Shown: positions 30,222 to 41,151 of the stretch, piece after piece | How the letters are laid out: each line of letters begins with the position of its first letter | How positions within the stretch are numbered: the stretch's first letter is position 1 | Assembly (NCBI GenBank): GCA_001466705.2 | Contig: LATX02000188.1 | Span: 186,001 to 250,000 of the forward strand | Source of the DNA: Moniliophthora roreri | Lineage: Eukaryota > Basidiomycota > Agaricomycetes > Agaricales > Marasmiaceae | DNA: 64,000 nucleotides | Direction of reading: 5' to 3' | Made by a program: the position numbers and the translations under genes | The notes under the pieces: model-generated | What the model was told of the DNA's origin: nothing | What the model saw: only the letters and a program-made list of their open reading frames with translations | The model's database searches: none

Positions 30222-33103
30222 CCAGCTTTTCAACTCCGACACATTATAATATTCCTGCTACCTACCAAGGCCTTGATCAATGATAATTGTCCCTTCCCTT
30301 TTGTGACCCAGCCTTTAGGATGAACAATAATTCACCCCTGGTGTGAATAATAAGTGGGAGACAAGGAAATACCAGTGATGCCTAATTTGGCAGTCATGCA
30401 TTATGACACATGGTCTAGGTCTTTTTCCACAATTGCTTGCTACTTTCTTCTTTCACCTCTCTTCCACTTCCATTGAGCAATGTAGCATTGTATAGTGTGT
30501 ATCCTATGTATTTAGATGTCTTCTGCATTCTGTGCTTACAGTGTATCATAGTGTCAGCAAATATCATCCATTACTGCATTATCATTTGTTCTGTTTTTCC
30601 AGTAGCACCAAAGTGGTCCCCATTATCATTCTCACTCCTTGTCAGTTAATTATTCTCTGCACAGCCAACTGTAACCTGTAAATGTGCTCTTTATAATTAT
30701 TCAACAACTGTATTCATTTTAATTGCACCAACTAGTGCTCATTATTATTTTTTGCCTAGCCTTAGTGTTTATCATTCTCTCCCATTGCTGGTGCATTCAG
30801 TACCATTTATAATTTGTCAAAGCTTGGACTCATTATCATTCTCCTACAACTGCAGCCTGCTCATATAATTGCACCCCGAAAGCCTACTATGCTACTTTGA
30901 GACTACTAGTGACAATGGAACCCATGGTCAATACCTGAGCCATTTCCAGCACTATTTGAATAGCCAAATTATTATTAATCAGTGCTCAGGCCAATTATCA
31001 TACTCTCTGTGTCATCAATCTTGACAAACCAATGGAGTGAGTGCATATTATAATTCTCCAGCACTTATACTCATTTTAATATTTCTCTTCCTACCTGTTG
31101 AAAAGAATTATTATTCTCCAGTGCTCAAAACAATTATCATTACCTTGTGTGGTTAATCTTGATGAATTGACACCTTAGAACTTCCATTCTTGTGATTTAC
31201 ACTTTTTTAGGTATGGAAATATTCCCCTGAAGCCTTGAGGCAATATGAGCAAGATTGGATGACTCTCAGCTGCAGTTTGGTTTTTCAGTGGAGGTTGATA
31301 AGCATTATATGTACATATCTCATAGTGTTGTCGAATTTGGAGATATTAATTGCCTTTTTTGGTTGGCTCTTACCTGTTATAGTAAGAATTTTTGGAGAGA
31401 CTGGCTGTAGTTTCAGATATCCTATTGTACTATAAATGTCCACAGGCTACAGGTATGGATTGAACAACTTCCAATGCTTTTTGGCATAATATTCAGTTGA
31501 TCCCCTGCTGCTTGTGTGGGGAGGGATAACTTTGTGGCTGTTAAGACATACAAATTGTAAGTAGAGTGCAAATGAAAGCCTTTATGAGCTTGCATGCCAC
31601 TTGACTTTTTCATTTGAGGATCTAATAGTGCCAGGAGCACTCAGTTGGATCTCTTTCATGTTCCAGCTCAAATGGTAATGTTTACTAAGTCTGCAAATGG
31701 TGTGGTAGATATGTACAAGGAAAGTTCTTCTCAAAAACTAATTCCAATGAGCTGGACATAGTTCAATCCCAAGCACTTATTTAGCACTTGTGGAATTTGT
31801 ACCTCATTCATGTCTCAAGAGTGGCCTTCCCCAAACAATTCAGCAATCCTTGATGAACATTATATAGAAGGTAGATAGACACTGTACAGAATGAGGACTA
31901 CTAAGTAAATCACCTTATAAAGGCTCAGGAATGGTCGTTTTCATAGTCCTATTGAAGGTTCACAGTGAGCATGTAGAAGTAAAATGATGGGAGAAGTGTA
32001 TATTGGATATATATATGTACAACATGGGTTTTCTACATACCATGGCTAAGCCATAGATGCCTGAACATAGCAGCATAGGTGGTACCAGGGAGGAAAACCT
32101 GTCATTATGGGTATTGGGGTAAACAACAGTGTGAATTCCAAAGAATGGTGAGCAGAGCCACCATAGATGTGGCTGAATACCTGATGCAGATTTGACTCAA
32201 CAACTGGAAATAAAAGTAACTGGTCAGTTTACCAAATATATGGATAAAGCAGAGCACATGCACTCTTAATCCCTTCAAAATATCTGACTCTTAGCCCAAT
32301 TTCATCTAAGGCCTGAATGTTGAGTGTCAATCATCCATATTAGACTGCTCACTGTGAGACAATGAAAGGCTGGGCTTCAAGATACACTCTTGGTCATTGC
32401 TGAGAGCTATACAGTTGAAAATTTTCAAGGTTCAAGCCACCAGCAACAACCAAAAACAGTGTGCTGGAAGCATTCAAGGCATAGAAACACTGATAATGAG
32501 ACTGAACCCACAAAATAGTGAACAATATGCACCTTAGACTTCAAGAAATAGTGTTTGATGTGATTTAGAATGCAGGCAATGAAATAAGGAAGTTTCACTT
32601 GTAATTGTGTGGTTGCTAGCTGTCAAGAGCTATTTGTGGACAAGTGCTGGGGTTGTGTTAACTGGGGTCAAATAATAATGAGTCCAGTATCTGGAGTAAG
32701 GGAGCTGAGTACTAATGATAATGAGCCTAGGTCAAACAGAATGGTAAATTATACATATCTAGAAACCAAAGATCAAATAATAATTTGCACACTGGGGGTG
32801 AATGATAATGAGATGGAATCTACAAAAACTGGTGATCAGAATGTGCCCACCCTGATAATTATGCACACTTACTAATGAACAGCAGTGGGACCATAGGGGT
32901 GTAATCATGATTAGGCAGTGTACTAGAGAAAGTACTAATAATTAGATCAGTGAACAGATGGGAGGATGGAGGACAATGCTGTACATGGGAGAAGGGAAGG
33001 AGAATAATAAAGGTCACCATGAGAATGATAAAGGTACCCTGACATGGCAATGACATGCAGTGGTTAGGGTGCACATTATAACATGTCAGGGTTGCAACAC
33101 TGG
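30222..33103. mobile_element. Non-coding TIR element with subterminal motif clusters
   Basis: Imperfect inverted ends: CCAGCTTTTCAACTCCGACA at 30223-30242 against the reverse complement of 33074-33103 (CCAGTGTTGCAACCCTGACA), both followed inward by TTATAAT-like sequence. ATTATCATTCTC-type motifs recur on the left flank (30600-31150), and their complements (AATGATAATGAG, GAGAATGATAA) recur on the right (32660-33040). No gene seen in about 2.9 kb. It begins about 66 bp after the gypsy 3' LTR. The superfamily is not clear. Confidence 0.55.
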
Positions 33104-36100
33104 AGTGAATTATATAAAATCTACATGGACTGCTCACCTTTCAGCTGTTTTTTGCTCCAAAAAGCACCCAAAAAGAGGAGAAAAGCTAGAAAAGTGGCCA
33201 TGGGGAAATCCTGATGTAGGTGATACCAAAGCCACTGCCTTAGGTAGAAGAGACAGAATAGACTGTTGTTTGGTTCTTCCTTGGTTAAGCTTAGCTTGCT
33301 TCTCCTTTCATAGCTTCGTAGCTTCACAGGTAGGTGTCAGATAATGCTTGTTGGCAAAATTGCCTTTACCAGCCTTTCCAATGCATATGTATTCATTGCA
33401 ATTGGGGCAGTGAACCTTCCCATCAACTACAGGAATATTTTCAAGCTCCTACATTCAAGGGCCTACCAGGCTGCCAATCCTGTACCAGAGGTAGGTAGGT
33501 AGGTTCTGGAATCAACCTCGAAAAAAAAAATTTCCACCCCCCAAGTATACCTTCATCCATGGCACAAAGCATGTAGATTACATTCAGAATAAACTATTCT
33601 AGAGCTTTGATAACTATGTGGGTCTGTACATCAAAAATTTGAGGAGTCTCTGTTTGAAACAACAATGTCAATACCTCCATACCCATTGGAACTGGTATGT
33701 CCAAGGACTCAATAACAGCAACAATCATACCTGACAACATTATTCAGAGACCTGAGGACCTCACCATCAACCCTAATGGTAAAGTGGCCTGCTCTGCTTG
33801 TGGCAATCAGATTGGATTAGGTCCAGGGGGTCATGTCAACTTCATTAAACAGCATTACTTGAAAGAGGAGTGCAGGCAAAATGCAGCAAAGCATGCTTAT
33901 GAACCAAGGTAGATACAGGCTGGCATTGGTAGCTTCTTCAAGAAAGTAGCACTGCCCACAATGGTACCATCAACTGTGCAACCTCCCAAGGTTGTTAAAG
34001 CATCCAATGCCCAAAAACCACTGCCTATGCCTCTGTCTCCACCATCTCCACCAGCCATACAAGCAGCTACACCTTTATCTTCTCCTCGCAAAACTTGAGC
34101 ATGCACTTGAACACATTTCTATTGCATCAAATATACCTCCAGATAATGCTCTGTTCCCCTTCATGCTCCCACCAGTGGGCCACATCTCAGACAAGACAGC
34201 ATCACCAGATGAAATTTATGAAGAGGTGGTGAATCCAATACTCCACCAGGTGTTTCTGATGAAGAATAGGCAAGAATTGGCAGATATGGTGCACATAGGA
34301 CAACAGGGTGTCACTGGGTTCTGCAAGTTTGTTCGATACTTTACAGAGACTATGAATGTAGATTGGAGACTGTTTGAAGAGAGACTAGAGAGATTGAACA
34401 ATGCTGTCAACTTTGCATGAGTTATATATGCCAAAAGCTTGACTAAAACTAACCTTCTTGCAGGTACCCATCTGCTAGTCTGGCTTCCCAACTGCCAACA
34501 CCACAGGGCAGCACGTCCAGTCAGCAAACACCACTGTTGCCCTCAGGAGCACAACACAGCCCTATTGATGTTGACACCATCTCTGAATCCACTGTCACCT
34601 TATCTTCAAAGGCTCAGGGGAAGCAGAAACAAACGCTAGAATCTAAAGAGGTTCAATGTCAAGCCTATGTTGTCTACTTTCCTGAAGGCACAAATCTCTA
34701 CCTTGACTATCCATTTGCGCTTCATGCTGAGAAGAACCTGCCATGGGATACTGCCATCTTGACTGCCAATCAGGTTATGACATTTCGCACTACCTCCTGC
34801 ACAATGTTTACTGTTTTGCCAAACAGAATCTGTAAACCATGCAGCTATCTGCCAGGAAATTCATATCTAGTGGGCATTCTTCAGTGAATGGTGACTGGAG
34901 TTCACAAGAACACACCATTTGTATACCATGGTGCCAGCAGGCTAATTGAGATTAACCAGCAGAAGGATCCACAGATAGATGAACTAAGACTTGGCTGTCT
35001 TAATGCAACCAGGTGACTTGCTCATGTTCTGGGTGCAATGGATGACTATAAGTGGTTGATAGTCATGATGTCATCTGGGAGTGTAAAGAACATTGACTGT
35101 TTGCTATCTGTGGCACTGAAAAATAACCATAGGATACATGGAATCCTGTCAGTGTATGAAAAGGCTGCAAAGGGGTTGTATAAGCCAAAGAGCTATACAG
35201 AGGAGATCATGATGATTGAGGTCTTATTATGGCATGTGGAAGGTATTTGAGTTGCTGAGATAGCTCACCGTGCTTTAGGACACTCTGAAATGACAACTCT
35301 CTGCAACACCTCCTGGATACTACCTATGATTGCCTCTCCTCTTAGCCCAGTAGTAGCTGAAATCATTGAAAACTTCAATTCATTATTATCAAGTGGTCTA
35401 GCTGACTTGATTCAGTCATTGGAGGGTGTCATTCTGGTTGTTTTGATGTTGGATGAGATTGCAGTAGAATGGAAGGTGCAATGGGACAGCTGAACCAACA
35501 AATTTGTGGGGGTCTGCAGATAACATGGTGCTCAAACCAGTGTTGATTTTGACAGTGAAGAGGATTTGGACGTACTAATGGAAGCCTTGCATGGTTGTGA
35601 TGGTGGTTCTGGTGAAGGAACAGTGCATTACACAAGTGAGGCAAGTGAATTGACATTCTGCATCAATTTCCCAACTGACCTAATTGAGCAAACAGGCTAC
35701 TGTTGCAGCTATTGGGATTCTCAGTGGTAACAAATGTCTGTATAGCACTCAACCAGTGGCAATTTCAGGTACATGTAAACAAGAGCAGAGTTCTGAACAT
35801 GTAGAACTCATTCAACTTCTGGTGAACATTGTTAACAAGCATCTATCGGAGTTCAGTCCCAATCACCATATCATATCCATTGCCTCAGATGGTGAAACAC
35901 AGTGAGAAAGTGCTCTTGCCATGCTGACACAGAAGCATGCCCTCTGCCCAGATTCTCTGATACATCCTCAGTTACACAAATTACAATTTATGGATCTACT
36001 AGTCAGAGATTGCGACATCACCTCTGACAAGGATTTCCATCATGTCTTCAAACACCTATGGAACCTGTTTCTCCAAGCTCATGGAATACAAATCCTAGAC

Positions 36101-36129
36101 CAGGTTATCACTCTGCAGGGGGATAAGTA

Positions 36130-37294
36130 AGTTTTTGACAAAAAACTCTAACAGATGTCCAAAACCATTTTGCAAAAAACTCCAACAAATAGCCTGACAA
36201 TTTTTTAGCTATAAATAGGCTCTAGGAGCATGCTGGCACACTTCTATAAATTTCCATACTGGGAAGTAAATTCCCACAGCCTCTGGAAGGTTTTCTGATG
36301 CATTGGGCCATATTGGGGCATAATGGGGGACTAAAGAATTGTATTTGTGAGCTAATAGACTCGCTTATACTGTAGGATGATGCTCCTGCAATATGGGGGC
36401 ACAGGGGTGCCAAAAAGAGGGTATATTAGGGTAATACATGCAGGATGAGGTATGTCCTTGGGCTACAGGACAGATATTGACATGGGGTAATTTCCAGCAT
36501 GTAGATATAATTAATTAAATGCCTGGGACACCAAATGGTAATAGGTTTCATTAGGTATTGGGGTAGATATGAGCAAAATTCCAAAAAAAAAACCAAAATT
36601 GGGGGATGGGTAGGTAGTACAGTATGGAATCTATTGATGCTGGACCTTATCCCTCATAGCTGGTACATCCTCTATATCTCCAAATGTAGGATACAGTAGC
36701 CCAGGGGCCTAGTATTTTTTTCAGAATTACTGCAGCCAAATTCGCTTCTTTTGGGTTTTGGCAGTACTTCAGGACAGGGAATGATTTGGATGGGCTGAAG
36801 CGTGGTCAGAACTCCTTTAATAGTGTACTGAAGAGGAATATATACTTACCCAAGTNTACCCCAATACCTAATGAAACCTATTACCATTTGGTGTCACAGG
36901 CATTCAATTAATCATATCTACATGCTGGAAGTTACCCCATGTCAATATCTGTCCTGTAGCCCAAGGACCAATACCTCATCCTGCATGTATCACCCTAATA
37001 TACCCTCTTTTTGGCACCCCTGTGCCCCCATATTGCAGGAGCATCATCCTACAGTATAAGCGAGTCTATTAGCTCACAAATACAATTCTTTAGCCCCCCA
37101 TTATGCCCCAATATGGCCCAATGCATCAGAAAACCTTCCAGAGGCTGTGGGAATTTACTTCCCAGTATGGAAATTTATAGAAGTGTGCCAGCATGCTCCT
37201 AGAGCCTATTTATAGCTAAAAAATTGTCAGGCTATTTGTTGGAGTTTTTTGCAAAATGGTTTTGGACATCTGTTAGAGTTTTTTGTCAAAAACT
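36130..37294. mobile_element. 1.17-kb element with about 435-bp inverted repeats
   Basis: Arms 36130-36565 and 36857-37294 are near-exact reverse complements, beginning AGTTTTTGACAAAAAACTC. The unmatched loop is 36566-36855 and ends at an N (36856). Identical small open frames on opposite strands (36222-36413, 37011-37202) are by-products. It sits between a GTAAGT at 36127-36132 and CTATAG at 37300-37305, so it may lie inside an intron of the host transposon gene. No target duplication found. Confidence 0.8.
36856..36856. other. Single N inside the loop of the inverted-repeat element
   Basis: The right arm starts at the base after the N, so the true loop length is uncertain. Confidence 0.6.
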
Positions 37295-38439
37295 CACCAC
37301 TATAGGTGCACTCTGTCAATCATCAAGAGGCATCTCAGTGACACTGGTCACTCACCCATTCATATCTGATCTATTTTCCATCCCAATGACAAACAGGACA
37401 TCATGATGGCCTACACTCTCCTCCATGACATCTGGTCACTACCACCAGTCAAAGAATGCAACCCAGGACATTATGCTGCCCACAATGCACTGATTGTTCT
37501 CAGTGCACTCCTCAAACACCTTCTGTTCCCCTACATCTGCATTGAGCTGACATTGTCAGAGCAGATTCAACACTTGAGTGCAGCAGCTCACCTGATGCTA
37601 ATACTCTTCCAAGTAGACCTGAAGAAATTTGTTCCTTCCTTTACAACGATATCATGCTTATGATAAAAAATGTTGTTCTGTATAGCGAAGGCCAAGGTCA
37701 ATGATCCAGATGGTTGGTTCTGGGTCATCCTCCTGGGAACGGATCGGCTCAAGACCCTCTTTGGGATCATCTACACCATGGTAGGAAATGATGTGAATGC
37801 CAATCTTCTGCAACTGGCAGAGTGCATCACTGGAACAACTGAAGTGGGGAACATCCTGGCTCAGAAGCCAGAATGGGATCAGACACCATGTTGCCTATGT
37901 CTACCTGTTGTTGACAAGGAAGGCAATCACATCTCTCTGCCCAATAGGGCAGATCACGTCAACCCACAGTTATGGCTGAAGGAGAAGCTTTTGCTATGCA
38001 CAGTCAATCTACTGACATCATGGAAGAAAGGTGTTACATTGTTGCTAGGTAATGAGACTGTAAAATGTGCCATTGAAGAGAATCTGAAGCAACTAATAGT
38101 GGAGAACCCATCTGGCATTAACATTCTCCATCTGCTAGACAAGACTATGGAACCTAATCCATTGGATCCAGACGATGTCGAGAAAGAAGACAAGACTACA
38201 AATAGTCCAGAATCCATGCTGAATAATTGAATGCTTGGTGGAGGTTTCAACCAGGAGCTTGAGGATGTTGCAGCAGAGGAGGCTGGCAACAACGCTGTGG
38301 TATCATTCAAGAAGTTCATCATCACTGGTGGAAAGAAGGTCAATAAAGTGAAAACTTTAGCACAACAGCTGAAGTATCAGAACTCACCCTCATCTACTGA
38401 TCAGCTGAAATGTGTACAAAATGTTTCATAGTACAACTC

Positions 38440-39137
38440 CACCTCAATATCTTCACTGTTGGTCCTTGAGAGTGGTGGCAGCCTCTTGTTGATAATATCT
38501 GGCCCTATTGTCTCCATTCTGACATGCAAAGGACAGATCTTCTTGTCTTTTGGAGAAGTGATCCAGATTGAGCTTGGAACTGAAACAGTAGAGCAGGTAC
38601 CTATTACATTGCTTGTTGAAGATGGTGCAATGGTCACCTATCAACTGCTCTCCTTAGTTCCAGCTTCAGTTGCAGATGATAAATCACTTACACATGACTG
38701 GAAATCAAAGTGACTGTTGGTTCCCCTGTGTTTCAAGGCTAGAGGACAACTCATCCAGCCAATTGATCCAACAGTAGCAGTTCCCAATATTGAGATGGGA
38801 CAAAGTGCCTTCTACCTCTTCTAAAGTAGCATTCTCATTGATCTTGCAGCTATGCTTGCCAATGGGGTAACACTTGGTGATGCTTGATCCATACCATGCA
38901 TAGCTAGGTCCTCAAGCTTCCCCTATACAACTGGATCAGGTTCATTTACAGCATTCTTAATGGGAGGCTCTCAACTTACCTGTGAACTTTAGGAGCAGCA
39001 TGCTTCATATGTGACACACAGATATCCTGACTTACACTAATCCTGATGCAGCTGTCCCATTTGATTATGACAAACCCCAACTCATTCTAAAGCACATCAG
39101 AGCCCACATTCTCTTTAGGGGTATCAACTGTTCAACA
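38440..39137 (+). other. Poorly preserved middle of the transposon gene
   Basis: Short plus-strand frames only (for example 38459-38713). By position this joins the two better preserved halves of the gene at 33697-39988. Confidence 0.35.
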
Positions 39138-40403
39138 ATGCCATGTGGTCTATGCCTGAGACCCCACAATCAGTGTCAGTTCTTTGTAAAGGATAGAAAG
39201 GGTGGCATACTGAAGATAAACTTCAATTCTTCAACATGTCTAGTTCTAAAGAAACTCAAAAGACATTTCAGCTATACAACAGCATCTAAAGTGACAGCAA
39301 ACTCACCTTGCTTGAATGTACCCAAACGATGTCCCAATTGTCATGCACTTGATAAGAAATCTCCTGTAGTGTGGACCTATAACATGAAGGAACATTTCAT
39401 CAGCTGTCATCTAAGTGCAACACTACCTGAGTACAAGCATCTATGGGCACTTACTGACATGGAGATGAAATTGATAGAAGGAGTGTGGGCTCAACGCCTT
39501 AAGGTACCAAAGAAACACAAGCTGACAAAGAAAGCGCATCCCCTGGTGATCTCGGAAGCACATAGTTCCTCTGTGTCAAGCCAGTCAGTTGTATACAAGT
39601 CATTCAATTGCAGCACACTAACATTTCATATAGTATCCATGAAACCCTCCCAGAGGCTAAGGAGGGCAACGACTGCAATACTGCAAGCAAAAGCAAGGTA
39701 GACAATGAGCCCCAGGATGGCAGAAGTTCAAGTGAGAAAGATGACAGGGTGGCACTTCAGGATTCTGATGTAGATGATGGCAAAGATGTTCTTGCCATTA
39801 GCAGTAGCACTTTGCAGAACATTGGGCGGGAAGGCCAACACACAGTAATACCTTCACTAGCTGTAAATCAACCTCAACTGACCAACAGCATGGGGGCTGG
39901 AACACTCACCCCTTCTCTCACAGTAATGAACCCTAAACCCACCACCACAACTCTTGAAATGGCTCAGAATTCACCCCATGACTGCTGAATAACAAGCTCC
40001 CCAACTACTATGACTCCAGAAGGTGAGGAAGCTCCCAACAAATGAGCAAGATAATTGGCACAGAAGAGAGCTGTTGTCTTCAATGAATGTATACGTGGTG
40101 AACCAGTTTCTCGAGTGGAACAGGCCGATAGGAATTCAATGGCACAATGCAAAGCCTGAGGCTGTGAAACAGTTTGGGTGAGTCTGACAGAGCTGATATC
40201 CAGATTACTGGCTCACCTGTCCCATACATAGTATCATATACACTGTCTGAACAGTGAGGAAGACTTCTTGAAGCGTAACTGGTTCTGTCCATCATGCAGA
40301 ACAACAAAGAGGAGACATTACTGATCAAGGAATGCAGTCTAGAGAATCTGGGACTAGATTGCTTTGATAATCACTACCATATATAGTAAATATATCACGT
40401 GAA

Positions 40404-40674
40404 GGTAGGTAGGTTCCCTCCCAAAGGCCGAAAAATAAAAATGTACCCCCGGTGTGATATTTTATTTCCGGTAGGCCCTTGCCTACACATAACCAAAGCA
40501 TCACATGGTCCGGGTCCCACAAGTCGAGATAAGTGCCAATTTAGCTTTCCTTTACTCATAAAAACTCTCTGATAGCTAATTGGGCTGTATTTAGTCCCAA
40601 AAAGTGCCCTAATATTACAAAAAAAATTTGGCCCAAAAATTTTTTTAAGGACCCCAGGACCAAACCAACCAACC
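40404..40674. mobile_element. MITE, 271 bp
   Basis: Starts GGTAGGTAGGTTCCC and ends with the inverse GGACCAAACCAACCAACC, with inner A/T runs. The ends match the start of the larger element at 33494, which makes it a likely non-autonomous partner. The 94-codon minus-strand frame through it is incidental. No exact target duplication was found. Confidence 0.65.
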
Positions 40675-41151
40675 ATCATCGTGTTCGGGATCCGCGGCCC
40701 GCTACCCCCTTGCTATAACTTGCTAATGGACCCACCCCAAAACAAAACGTGCTGGATATCATCGGATACCGTCAGGTATCGTCAGAAAGGTCGGACTCGT
40801 CGATAGTCCGATGCATTTTGACGCGTTCTATGCAATCGGATACTCAACTCGCTGGGTCGATTCAGTAGTCATTTGAGTGCTCGACGCTCGTGCGTATCAA
40901 CCTGCAGAGCGCTCGTCAACCGGCGATCTAAGGAAACCACATCGTATGAAAAAAAACACTATTATATTGTTCACGGGTATATTTGAGGTGAAAACAAAAA
41001 AGGCCAGTGAAATGAAGGTGTTTTGTGGGGCTCCAGACTTACGAATACTATGATAGATAGCGATTGTATGTTTAGCTAAGAAAGCAATGCAACAAGGGAT
41101 GAAATGAAAAAAAAAGGAAAAAAAGGATGACAGACATATGGGAAAAAGAAT
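40675..41151. other. Host intergenic sequence
   Basis: GC content and CG frequency rise sharply here, marking the border between repeats and host genes. Contains TATCGTCAG/TATCATCGG-like short repeats. No gene seen; the 3' end of the gene at 41152 is presumably here. Confidence 0.5.

Larger units (their letters stand above)
33697..39988 (+). pseudogene. Large transposon-associated protein family, decayed
   Basis: From an N-terminal Cys/His module (ACSACGNQ...GGHVNFIKQHYLKEEC, 33790-33880) through a Ser/Pro-rich linker to a conserved body: HVLGAMDDYKWLIVMMSSG (about 35025-35085), MLDEIAVEWKVQWD (35450-35490), SIASDGETQ (35880-35905), then after the 36130-37294 insertion KRHLSDTGH and IFHPNDKQDI, then LLGTDRLKTLFGI and AECITGTTEVGNILAQ (37735-37860), and a Cys-rich end from 39138 (CGLCLRPHNQC; CPNCHALDK). 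I know this arrangement as an abundant, unnamed mushroom family that behaves like a transposon gene; its reaction is unproven. TGA and TAG codons at about 34885, 35014, 35248 and 35490 fit CGA or TGG decay. Confidence 0.6.
33494..40400 (+). mobile_element. Decayed element carrying a large basidiomycete transposase-like gene
   Basis: The left end looks like GGTAGGTAGGTTCTGG followed by an A-run and ATTTCC (33494-33535). The same end signature starts the 271-bp MITE at 40404, and its inverse ends that MITE. I cannot fix the right end; it may lie just before 40404. The interior is filled by one long broken gene (33697-39988), itself interrupted by a TIR element. Confidence 0.55.

Noticed and set aside
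36222..37202. Identical 63-codon frames on opposite strands
   Set aside because: Mirror images created by the inverted-repeat arms.
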